64,000 nt of DNA from an uncultured Bacteroides sp. (GTDB taxonomy: Bacteria; Bacteroidota; Bacteroidia; Bacteroidales; Bacteroidaceae): the NCBI GenBank assembly GCA_900544675.1, contig UQVZ01000004.1:58553-122552 (forward strand). Reading direction: 5' to 3'. The notes under the pieces are model-generated. The model worked only from the letters and a program-made list of their open reading frames with translations, made no database searches and had not been told where the DNA came from. Position 1 is the stretch's first letter; the number at the start of each line of letters is the position of its first letter. Positions 51,743 to 58,852 of this stretch are shown one piece after another. The translations under genes and the position numbers were made by a program.

Positions 51743-51858
51743 TTAGGTGCTAATAGACTAGGCGACTAAAGAACTAAGTTCTGAATACATCTGCAAAACT
51801 ATCCAAAACCTAGTCCCTAGTCACCTAGTTCCCTAGTTCCCTAGTTTCCTAGTTACCT
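51743..51858. repeat. CTAGTTCC word-repeat palindrome before phoU
   Basis: The right arm (51809-51858) contains six copies of an 8-9 bp word (CCTAGTT or CCCTAGTTC). The left arm (51743-51778) holds degenerate complements (GACTAGGCGACTAAAGAACT). It lies in the 276-bp gap between convergent lutC and phoU, next to a second palindrome of different sequence. Confidence 0.8.
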
Positions 51859-51864
51859 AAAAAA

Positions 51865-52587
51865 TCAATTGTTTTCTTCTTCTTCTTTTTCTCTTTCTTC
51901 CTCTTCGGCGGCAGCGCGGAGCATGGACTTGTGGTGCTTTAGCACTTCAGCATCGATGTAGAACACCGTTTCTTCGGCAAGATTGTTGATGTGGTCGCCC
52001 GCACGTTCCAGCTTGCGGAAGATGCTGGCAATCTCCAGGCAGAGCTTGATGTCTTCGGGATGCTCGTTGGCATAGGCAGCCAGTGTGTCGATGGCATTCT
52101 TGTTGAGGATGTCGAGGGTTTCATCTTTGTCGAAGATGGATTTGGCGAGACCAATGTCCTGCTTCTGCAGGGCATCATACGTGGTGCTGAGCATGTGCAA
52201 CACCATGTCGAACATATCCTCCAGCTGGAGCTCGGCAAACAAGGCTTTGTTTTCGGGTTTCAGTTCGGTGCGGATGACAAAGCGCGCGATGCTGTCGGCA
52301 TAGTCGCCGATACGTTCCAGGTTGGTGTTGATTTTCAGCATAGCCAGTGCGAAGCGCAGGTCGACGGCTACGGGATTGTAGAGGGCGATGAAGTCCTCGA
52401 TGTCGCTATCGATGCGCAGTTCGAACGCGTTGACACGTTTTTCGCGCAGGATGACCTTGTCCGCCAGTTCCATGTCGACGTTTAATACAGACTTGTAGGC
52501 ATTGTTCAGTTGCTGGTAAACCAGTTGCCACATATCGTTTACTTCTGTCTTGATGTTGAGAAGCTCGTTTTCTACAAATTTTACCAT
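51865..52587 (-). CDS. phoU: Phosphate transport system accessory protein PhoU
   Basis: The 240-residue helical protein has two PhoU three-helix repeats with metal-binding motifs, LERIGDYADSIAR and LERAGDHINNLAEE. It links the Pst transporter with the phosphate two-component system and dampens uptake when phosphate is sufficient. The chain ends in an unusual acidic/charged tail, EEEEREKEEEENN, absent from E. coli PhoU. It lies 61 bp after pstB as the last gene of the operon. Confidence 0.96.
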   Translation of the reverse strand: MVKFVENELLNIKTEVNDMWQLVYQQLNNAYKSVLNVDMELADKVILREKRVNAFELRIDSDIEDFIALYNPVAVDLRFALAMLKINTNLERIGDYADSIARFVIRTELKPENKALFAELQLEDMFDMVLHMLSTTYDALQKQDIGLAKSIFDKDETLDILNKNAIDTLAAYANEHPEDIKLCLEIASIFRKLERAGDHINNLAEETVFYIDAEVLKHHKSMLRAAAEEEEREKEEEENN

Positions 52588-52648
52588 AAATCAGAATTAA
52601 ATAAACAATTAACAATTAAACAATTTAAAGAGCTTTCCGGATCGGGGT

Positions 52649-53401
52649 TTATCCGAAACGTCCCGTGATGTAGTTTTGGGTGGCTTCCTTGTCGGGGCTG
52701 GTGAAGATTTTCTTCGTTTCGCCGTATTCCACCATTTCGCCCATGTAGAAGAAAGCGGTCTTGTTGCTCACGCGGGCAGCCTGCTGCATGCTGTGGGTGA
52801 CGATGACCACGGTGGTCTGTGCGCTCAGTTCGCAAATCAGCTCTTCGATTTTGGCTGTAGAGATGGGGTCGAGGGCAGATGCAGGTTCGTCCATTAGCAG
52901 TACCGAGGGTTCCACCGCCATGGCGCGCGCGATGCAGAGGCGTTGCTGCTGTCCTCCCGAGAGGTCGTAGGCGGAAGCCTTCAGTTTGTCTTTCACTTCG
53001 TTCCACAGGGCGGCTCCTTTCAGGGCTGTCTCCACCCGTTCGGTGATGAAGTCTTTGTCCTTGATGCCGTTTACGCGCAAGCCGTATGCCACGTTCTCGA
53101 AGATGCTTTTCGGGAAGGGGTTGGGGCGCTGGAAGACCATACCCACGTTTTTACGCAGGATGTCTACGTTGACCGACGGGTCGTAGATGTTTCGTCCGTC
53201 GATGTTTATCTCTCCCGTCAGGCGGGTGCCCGGAATCAAATCGTTCATACGGTTGAACAGGCGCAGGAAAGTGGACTTGCCACATCCGGAGGGGCCGATG
53301 AAAGCTACCACTTCGTTGTTCGGAATCGTGATATTGATGTTCTTCAGCGCATGGAAGTCGCCGTAATAGAAATCTACGTTTTTAGCTTCAATCTTATTCA
53401 T
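52649..53401 (-). CDS. pstB: Phosphate ABC transporter ATP-binding protein
   Basis: The 250-residue ATPase powers phosphate import. Walker A GPSGCGKST, signature LSGGQQQRLCIARAMA, Walker B SVLLMDEPASALD and the switch His in VVIVTHSMQQA are all present. The length equals that of typical PstB. It lies 18 bp after pstA. Confidence 0.98.
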   Translation of the reverse strand: MNKIEAKNVDFYYGDFHALKNINITIPNNEVVAFIGPSGCGKSTFLRLFNRMNDLIPGTRLTGEINIDGRNIYDPSVNVDILRKNVGMVFQRPNPFPKSIFENVAYGLRVNGIKDKDFITERVETALKGAALWNEVKDKLKASAYDLSGGQQQRLCIARAMAVEPSVLLMDEPASALDPISTAKIEELICELSAQTTVVIVTHSMQQAARVSNKTAFFYMGEMVEYGETKKIFTSPDKEATQNYITGRFG

Positions 53402-53419
53402 ACAGATGACGATAATGTG

Positions 53420-54304
53420 TTATTTGGATTTTAATTTGTTTTCGAAATATTTACGGATATAATTGGCAAGCAGGTTCATAATCAGTACGATGACGATGAG
53501 TACGAACGCCGTGCCGTATGCGATGGGGGTCTGTGCCTCGATGTCGGTGCCGCTGGTGGCGATGACATACAGGTGGTAGGGCAATGCCATACACTGGTCG
53601 AAGATGCTCGAAGGCAATTTCGGCAGGAAGTAGGCGGCACAGGTGAAGAGGATAGGAGCCGTTTCGCCCGATACGCGTCCCAGCGAAAGAATCAGACCGG
53701 TGATGACACGGGGCATGGCCATGGGCAAGAGTACTTTCCAAATGGTTTGCGCCTTGGTAGCTCCCAGCGCCAGGCTTCCTTCGCGGTAGCTGTTGGGGAT
53801 GTCCTTGAAGGCTTCCTCGGTGGTGCGGATGACAATAGGGAGAGCCAGCAGTCCCAGGGTAAGCGAACCCGCGATGATGCTGTCGCCGAAGTCGAGGTAG
53901 TTGACGAAGAACGCCATACCGAACAGACCGAACACGATGGACGGGATGCCGGCAAGGTTATTGGTCATGGTGCGGATGAAGTTCACCAGTTTGCCTTTCG
54001 GTGCGTATTCGTTCATGTAGATGCCGCTCATCACGCCCACGGGGAACGAGAAGAGGGCGCTGCCTATCATCAGGTAGAAGGTACCCACGATGGCGGGCCA
54101 GATGCCTCCCTTGGTCATACCATCGGTAGGAGCCTGGGTAAGGAAGTCCCAGTTGATGACGCTGATGCCTTTCACGATGATGAATCCCAAAATGTAGAAG
54201 AGCACCGCGGCGATGAAGTAACTAAGTATGCGGAAGCAGGTGAACACGCCTTTCTGGATGCCCTTTTTATGCTTCATGTACGAAGGATCGATTTCTACTG
54301 CCAT
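53420..54304 (-). CDS. pstA: Phosphate ABC transporter permease PstA
   Basis: The 294-residue inner-membrane permease has six helices, with an EAFKDIPNSYREGSLALGAT coupling loop (the ABC-transporter EAA motif) and GIPSIVFGLFGMAFF. It forms the channel with PstC. It starts 3 bp after pstC and ends 18 bp before pstB. The length is standard for the family, with no insertion comparable to that in PstC. Confidence 0.96.
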   Translation of the reverse strand: MAVEIDPSYMKHKKGIQKGVFTCFRILSYFIAAVLFYILGFIIVKGISVINWDFLTQAPTDGMTKGGIWPAIVGTFYLMIGSALFSFPVGVMSGIYMNEYAPKGKLVNFIRTMTNNLAGIPSIVFGLFGMAFFVNYLDFGDSIIAGSLTLGLLALPIVIRTTEEAFKDIPNSYREGSLALGATKAQTIWKVLLPMAMPRVITGLILSLGRVSGETAPILFTCAAYFLPKLPSSIFDQCMALPYHLYVIATSGTDIEAQTPIAYGTAFVLIVIVLIMNLLANYIRKYFENKLKSK

Positions 54305-54307
54305 AAC

Positions 54308-55501
54308 TTATTTTTTGAATTTATTGCGTGAAGATACGATTTCTACGCAAGAGTTGATGAATAATGTGATGAAAAAGAGGATGACACCCAGCAAAAAGAG
54401 TGACTGGTAGTGCGCGCCTCCTGCGGGAGCCTCGCCCAGCTCGGCGGCGATAGTGGCGGGGATGGTGCGCAAAGGCTCGAGAATGCTGTGCGGCATGACG
54501 GCTGCGTTACCTGTTACCATCAGCACTGCCATGGTCTCGCCGATGGCGCGTCCGATGCCCAGCACGATGCCCGATGTGATGCCCGAGATGGAGAAAGGAA
54601 TCACTACCTTATAGATGGTCTGCCACTGGGTGGCTCCCAGCGCCAGGCTGGCTTCGCGCATGCTTCGCGGGCAACTGCGCATGGCGTCTTCGCCCACGGT
54701 GATGATGGTAGGCAACGCCATGATGGCAAGCACCAGGCTGCCAGCCAGTCCCGATTCGCCTACGGGGAGGTTGAACGTTTGCTGCAGGAAAGGCACGATG
54801 ACTGCCAGTCCGAAGAAGCCGTATACCACCGATGGGATGCCGTTCAGCAATTCGATAATCGGTTTCAGGAACTTACGGGTCTTTTCGTTTGCCACTTCCG
54901 CCATATAGATGGAGATGGCAAGTCCGAAAGGCAAGGCGATGAGGATGGCGAAGAAGCTCACCCACAATGTGCCGCTAATCAGCGGAAGGATACCGAAAAT
55001 GGGGGAGGGGGTCGCCGTAGGGAACCATTCGTTGCCCAGGAGGACATCTTTTACGGGGATGTTCTGGTTCTCGATGTAATGGATGTCTTTTTCTTTCTCT
55101 ATCAGCACATCGGGTACGTAAGCGATGATGCCTGGTGTCTTGTGCACCTGTTCGGCGATTTTGGCTCCGGCGTATTGGTATTCGGCTCCCAGCTCTTCCT
55201 CGGTATAGTGCTTGTCGAGGTCTTCGAGGCGGAACACGGTGATGGGCATGTCTTTGCCGCCCACCTCTTTCCAGTTGGTGATTTCTTCGTCGAAGATGTT
55301 CTTAATCTGTTGTGCGCTGAGTTTTTTCACATTGTTCTCCTTGTTCAGCGCCAATACGTATCCGTCTTCCACGATGGGATTGTTGAAGAGGCCTACCGCT
55401 TCCTTGAACAAGAAGCCGATAATCAGCAGGATGACCACGCTGGTGGTGAATCCGCTCACGGTAAGCACATACCGTGCGATGCTGTCGATTAGTTTTTTCA
55501 T
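54308..55501 (-). CDS. pstC: Phosphate ABC transporter permease PstC with embedded PstS-like periplasmic segment
   Basis: The 397-residue permease is longer than E. coli PstC (about 320). After helix 1 (about 15-38) comes a periplasmic segment, residues about 45-160, before the usual permease core (from about 168, FGILPLISGTLWVSFFAILI). That segment resembles PstS: PstC 60-79 KLSAQQIKNIFDEEITNWKE aligns with PstS 116-135 QLTREQLEDIFRGKITNWKE, 10 of 20 identical, then VGG in both. Later KTPGIIAYV aligns with QTKGAIGYV. The phosphate-binding SSGT loop of PstS is missing. The permease core has the coupling loop (MREASLALGATQW) and five helices. It lies 22 bp after pstS. Confidence 0.95.
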   Translation of the reverse strand: MKKLIDSIARYVLTVSGFTTSVVILLIIGFLFKEAVGLFNNPIVEDGYVLALNKENNVKKLSAQQIKNIFDEEITNWKEVGGKDMPITVFRLEDLDKHYTEEELGAEYQYAGAKIAEQVHKTPGIIAYVPDVLIEKEKDIHYIENQNIPVKDVLLGNEWFPTATPSPIFGILPLISGTLWVSFFAILIALPFGLAISIYMAEVANEKTRKFLKPIIELLNGIPSVVYGFFGLAVIVPFLQQTFNLPVGESGLAGSLVLAIMALPTIITVGEDAMRSCPRSMREASLALGATQWQTIYKVVIPFSISGITSGIVLGIGRAIGETMAVLMVTGNAAVMPHSILEPLRTIPATIAAELGEAPAGGAHYQSLFLLGVILFFITLFINSCVEIVSSRNKFKK

Positions 55502-55523
55502 ATCTTTTTACCTGTTTTGTGGA

Positions 55524-56342
55524 TTAACGTGGAATGAAACCTAACTCTAAGGTCTTTTTCTGCCCTTCGGGCGAGGTGGTGAAGTTGAGGAAAGGCATCA
55601 CGTTGCCTTCGTTAGCCTTGTCGTAGTAATAGTAAAGCGGGCGCACGATGGGGTATTCTTTCCGCATGGCGCTTTCTACCGAGGGGTAGACATAGTTCTT
55701 GCCTTGGTCGTACGACACGGCAACTGCTTTCACGTAAGGGTTCAGGTAAGCCAGTCCGACATAACCGATGGCACCTTTGGTCTGGCGCACCGACTGGATG
55801 ATGGCTCCTGTGGCAGGCATGGAAAGCACGCTGCTCATGTAGTTCTTGTTGTGCAGGACGCTTTCTTTGAAAAACTCGTAGGTACCCGAAGAGGTTTCGC
55901 GCGAGTAAACCACGATGCGTGCGTCCTCGCCGCCCACTTCCTTCCAGTTGGTGATTTTGCCGCGGAAAATGTCTTCCAGCTGCTCGCGGGTGAGTTGTTT
56001 TACCGGGTTCTGAGGATTGACGATGACGGCTAACGCATCATACGCCACGATATATTCGCAAGGTTCATGCTTCGCCTGTTTCATCTTCATCTTCTCGCTG
56101 AACTTGATTTTTCGGGATGCCATGGCCAGGTCGGTCGTGCCGTCGAGCAATGCCGAGATTCCTACGCCGCTACCGCCCCCGGTGACGGTGACTGTAGCCG
56201 AAGGGTTCTTCTTCATGTACATTTCCGACAATTCCTGGCTTAAAGGAAGCACGGTGTCGCTTCCCTTGATGCGTTGCGCCATCAACATGCCTGGGAGGCA
56301 CGCGCAACACGCAAATAAGAAAAAAGAAACATATTTCCTCAT
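55524..56342 (-). CDS. pstS: Phosphate ABC transporter substrate-binding protein PstS
   Basis: The 272-residue periplasmic binding protein has a signal peptide (about 1-22, ending in MLMAQ). Phosphate-binding loops are visible: GSDTVLPL (27-34), GGGSGVGISALLDGTTDLAM (55-74) and SRETSSGTYEFF (147-158). It delivers phosphate to PstC-PstA. The protein is soluble, not a lipoprotein. It is the first gene of the operon and is preceded by the Pho-box-like repeat. Confidence 0.96.
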   Translation of the reverse strand: MRKYVSFFLFACCACLPGMLMAQRIKGSDTVLPLSQELSEMYMKKNPSATVTVTGGGSGVGISALLDGTTDLAMASRKIKFSEKMKMKQAKHEPCEYIVAYDALAVIVNPQNPVKQLTREQLEDIFRGKITNWKEVGGEDARIVVYSRETSSGTYEFFKESVLHNKNYMSSVLSMPATGAIIQSVRQTKGAIGYVGLAYLNPYVKAVAVSYDQGKNYVYPSVESAMRKEYPIVRPLYYYYDKANEGNVMPFLNFTTSPEGQKKTLELGFIPR

Positions 56343-56380
56343 AACGCTGTTAATATTTTCATGTCTAAAATTTAACGGCG

Positions 56381-56431
56381 TAAAGGTACTATGATTTTTC
56401 CGGACGGGGTGTTACAAACCTGTTACATAGT
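56381..56431 (-). promoter_or_regulatory. pst operon promoter with Pho-box-like direct repeat
   Basis: On the plus strand TGTTACAAACC (56410-56420) and TGTTACATAGT (56421-56431) are consecutive 11-bp units. On the coding strand this reads ATGTAACA..TTGTAACA with an 11-bp period. A near-consensus -7 TACCTTTA lies at 56381-56388, 21 bp away. Direct repeats with 11-bp spacing are the known form of PhoB and PhoP boxes, so a PhoB-like activator at the -33 region is likely. Confidence 0.6.
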
Positions 56432-56463
56432 TGCGTCATTCAAGTGAATGTTAATTTTTTATG

Positions 56464-57600
56464 TCATTCCGCGGTAAACCGGTAGGCGGTATGGCTCCGG
56501 AACGTATCTCCGGGATAGAGCGCGGTAGAGGGGAACTGGGGATTGTTCGGACTGTCCTGAAAATGGCAGGTCTCGAAACAGATGGCAGCACGGAAAGGAT
56601 AGCGGATGTCGTTCTTGCCTTTTACCGTCCCTTTCAGTCCGTTGCCCGAGTAGATATGGATGGCAGGTTCGGTGGTATAGATTTCCATCTTCCGTCCGCT
56701 CGCCTTGTCGTATATCCAGGCGGCGGGGCGGGTATCGTCGCCCGGGTGGTTCAGTGCCCAGGCATGGTCGTATCCGTTCACCACATTCAGTTGTCCGTAA
56801 TTGTCATTGATGCGGTCGGCAAGCCTGCGGGGTTCTCGGAAGTCGAGCGGAGTAGGCGCTACGGGCCATAGTTCGCCCGTCACACATTTGTTGCGGTCGT
56901 AGGCGCTGAAGTAATCGGCGTCCACCCACAGGGTCTGGTCTTCTACGCTTTGGTCCAGCTTGCCTGAGATATTGAAGAAAGAGTGATTACAGAGGTTGAT
57001 GACGGTAGGCTTGTCGGTGGTGGCCTCGTAACAGATATCCAGCGCGTTGTCTTCGGTCAGGGTATAGGTGACCTTCACGTCCAGGTTTCCGGGAAATCCG
57101 TTTTCTCCGTCGGGCGAGAGGTAGCGCAGGGTAATGGAAGAGGGAGACGTGCTGACCACTTCCCAGGTGCGTGCCCCGAAATTCGGGTCGCCTCCATGCG
57201 CCGTGTGTCCCAAGGTATGATTGGCTTGCAGGTGATAGGTCTGCCCGTCTTGCGTATAGCGCGCGTTAAGGATGCGTCCGATGTATCTGCCTACCGTCGC
57301 CCCATAGTTTTGCGCCTGGCTGGTGTAATCGTGGATGTTGGAAAAACCGCACACCACGTCCTCCAGCTTCCCGTTGCGGTCGGGCACCATCAGCGACACC
57401 ACCCGTGCGCCGTAATTGGTGATGCAGGCTTCCATGCCGTTCCGGTTGGTTAGCTGATACAGGTAGGTTTTTTCTCCTTCCACGCGTTGTCGGAAATCTT
57501 TTGAACTCAGCCCCGATGCGCTGGTAAACCGGTGGCTGGTGCATGCGGATGTAGTGAGTGTCAGCCCGATGACGAGCAGAGACAGGTATGCGAGTTTCAT
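56464..57600 (-). CDS. galM: Aldose 1-epimerase (galactose mutarotase), lipoprotein
   Basis: The 378-residue protein interconverts alpha and beta anomers of galactose or glucose. It has a lipobox (TTSAC) after a hydrophobic signal, so it is anchored in the outer or inner membrane, unlike the cytoplasmic E. coli enzyme. Active-site residues visible include His in GHTAHGGDPNFGARTWEV, the catalytic His in LCNHSFFNISG and the Glu in AICFETCHFQDSPNN. ATG at 57600 (MKLAYLS) gives the signal peptide; an upstream in-frame ATG at 57636 overlaps the -7 element. It is monocistronic. Confidence 0.92.
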   Translation of the reverse strand: MKLAYLSLLVIGLTLTTSACTSHRFTSASGLSSKDFRQRVEGEKTYLYQLTNRNGMEACITNYGARVVSLMVPDRNGKLEDVVCGFSNIHDYTSQAQNYGATVGRYIGRILNARYTQDGQTYHLQANHTLGHTAHGGDPNFGARTWEVVSTSPSSITLRYLSPDGENGFPGNLDVKVTYTLTEDNALDICYEATTDKPTVINLCNHSFFNISGKLDQSVEDQTLWVDADYFSAYDRNKCVTGELWPVAPTPLDFREPRRLADRINDNYGQLNVVNGYDHAWALNHPGDDTRPAAWIYDKASGRKMEIYTTEPAIHIYSGNGLKGTVKGKNDIRYPFRAAICFETCHFQDSPNNPQFPSTALYPGDTFRSHTAYRFTAE

Positions 57601-57633
57601 AAGCGGTCTGTTATTTTTAATGTGTTCCGAGGG

Positions 57634-57641
57634 CAAAGATA
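57634..57641 (-). promoter_or_regulatory. -7 element of galM
   Basis: TATCTTTG on the minus strand is an exact -7 match 34 bp before the galM ATG. No clear TTG at the -33 distance is seen. Confidence 0.55.
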
Positions 57642-57673
57642 GGCTTTTTCGGGATAATTCGTGGAAGTAAAAA

Positions 57674-57720
57674 TCACTATTTTTAGGTATTTCTTATTTC
57701 GCAGGTATGCCTTTACTTTG
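57674..57720 (+). promoter_or_regulatory. Flavodoxin promoter with a degenerate 7-2-7 heptamer site
   Basis: TTACTTTG (57713-57720) is identical to the -7 of the hemerythrin promoter. At the same distance upstream as there lies TCACTAT-TT-TTAGGTA (57674-57689). Its second heptamer matches GTAGGTA of the site at 48366 in 6 of 7 bases, but the first is degenerate (4 of 7). The -33 word is TTTC rather than TTG. Confidence 0.4.
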
Positions 57721-57748
57721 TATCGTCAAATCAAAAATGAAAATAGAA

Positions 57749-58255
57749 ATGAAAAAAACAGGAGTATTTTATGGTTCTACAACCGGCACCACCGAATCGG
57801 TAGCCGGCCAGATAGCAGAAAAATTAGGTATCGCATCAGCCGATGTGCACGATGTAAGCAAGATGACCGCCGACATGGTGAATGCTTACGAAGCTTTGAT
57901 ACTGGGAACTTCTACATGGGGTGACGGAGAATTGCAGGACGACTGGTACGACGGCATCAAGGTATTGAAAGGCATGGACCTGAAAGGGAAGACCATCGCT
58001 TTGTTCGGTTGCGGCGATTCGGAATCGTATGGCGACACATTCTGCGACGGTATGGGCGTGCTTTACGAAGACCTGAAGGATAGCGGATGCCGCTTTGTGG
58101 GTGCTGTTTCGGATAGCGACTATACGTATAGTTCTTCCATCTCGGTGATAGACGGTAAGTTTGTAGGCTTGGCTATCGACGACGTGAACGAAAGCGACAA
58201 GACTGAAGAGCGTGTCGCCGCATGGACCGATATGCTGAAAGCTGACTTGGCATAA
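57749..58255 (+). CDS. Flavodoxin, long-chain type
   Basis: The 168-residue FMN protein replaces ferredoxin in electron transfer, often under iron limitation. The phosphate-binding loop is FYGSTTGTTESVAGQIAEKL (about 6-25), with STWGDGELQDDWYD and FGCGDSESYGDTFCDG forming the isoalloxazine loops. An extra beta-strand segment (about 120-145, GAVSDSDYTYSSS) marks the long-chain class. ATG at 57749 (MKKTGVF) is preferred; another Met lies four codons upstream. It is followed by the DUF2023 gene. Confidence 0.95.
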   Translation: MKKTGVFYGSTTGTTESVAGQIAEKLGIASADVHDVSKMTADMVNAYEALILGTSTWGDGELQDDWYDGIKVLKGMDLKGKTIALFGCGDSESYGDTFCDGMGVLYEDLKDSGCRFVGAVSDSDYTYSSSISVIDGKFVGLAIDDVNESDKTEERVAAWTDMLKADLA

Positions 58256-58413
58256 GTTCTTTTTTTATTAAGTATGGATAGCAGGATGGTCGATGACGGG
58301 TACAGAGGCGTGTCGTTTCTTGCCCGTTGTCGATTGTCCGCTCTCCGAATACCTGCGGACTTACCGCATTATCCTTCCCTATATATGATTAACCCTCAAT
58401 AGCCAACTGAATT

Positions 58414-58764
58414 ATGGAATTGAATCCTGCCGACATCAAAGTTTTTCTGAACCATATCTACGAGTTCAAGAAAGGAGTGCGTCGTATGGTGCTTTATACG
58501 ACCAATAAGAGATACGAAGACTTTGCCGTGAAACGCTTGACGAGCCAGCATATCAAGTTTATTGTACAGCCGGTGGATGATGAGCGCATCAACTTGTTTT
58601 TCGGTTGTGACGAATGCATTGACGCTATCCGTCTGTTAGTCGACCGTCCGCTGAACCGGTTGACGCCGGAGGAGGATTTCATTTTGGGAGCCATGCTGGG
58701 TTATGATATCTGTGTGCAATGTAAGCGGTATTGCGACCGCAAGTCGCGCCATCTGGCTTCGTAA
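58414..58764 (+). CDS. DUF2023 family protein, flavodoxin neighbour
   Basis: This 116-residue protein matches my recollection of DUF2023, a small family found next to flavodoxin genes. Its features are FFGCDECIDAIRLLVDRPLN in the middle and ICVQCKRYCDRKSRHL near the C-terminus, giving five cysteines in CxxC-like settings. They could bind metal or a cluster, but this is not shown. It starts 158 bp after the flavodoxin stop and ends at a hairpin. The function is unknown; the conserved neighbourhood suggests a flavodoxin-related role. Confidence 0.82.
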   Translation: MELNPADIKVFLNHIYEFKKGVRRMVLYTTNKRYEDFAVKRLTSQHIKFIVQPVDDERINLFFGCDECIDAIRLLVDRPLNRLTPEEDFILGAMLGYDICVQCKRYCDRKSRHLAS

Positions 58765-58774
58765 TACTAAAAAC

Positions 58775-58825
58775 AAGGTACAAAGACACAGAGAAACATG
58801 ATAGGACTCTGAGTCTTCGTACCTT
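58775..58825. terminator. Bidirectional hairpin between DUF2023 and gcvP
   Basis: Arms of 19 nt (58775-58793 AAGGTACAAAGACACAGAG and 58807-58825) pair with two mismatches. It lies between genes ending at 58764 and 58853 and uses the GACACAGAG word also seen near lutC. Confidence 0.85.
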
Positions 58826-58852
58826 TATTAATTAATAAGGACATTCTTTCTT

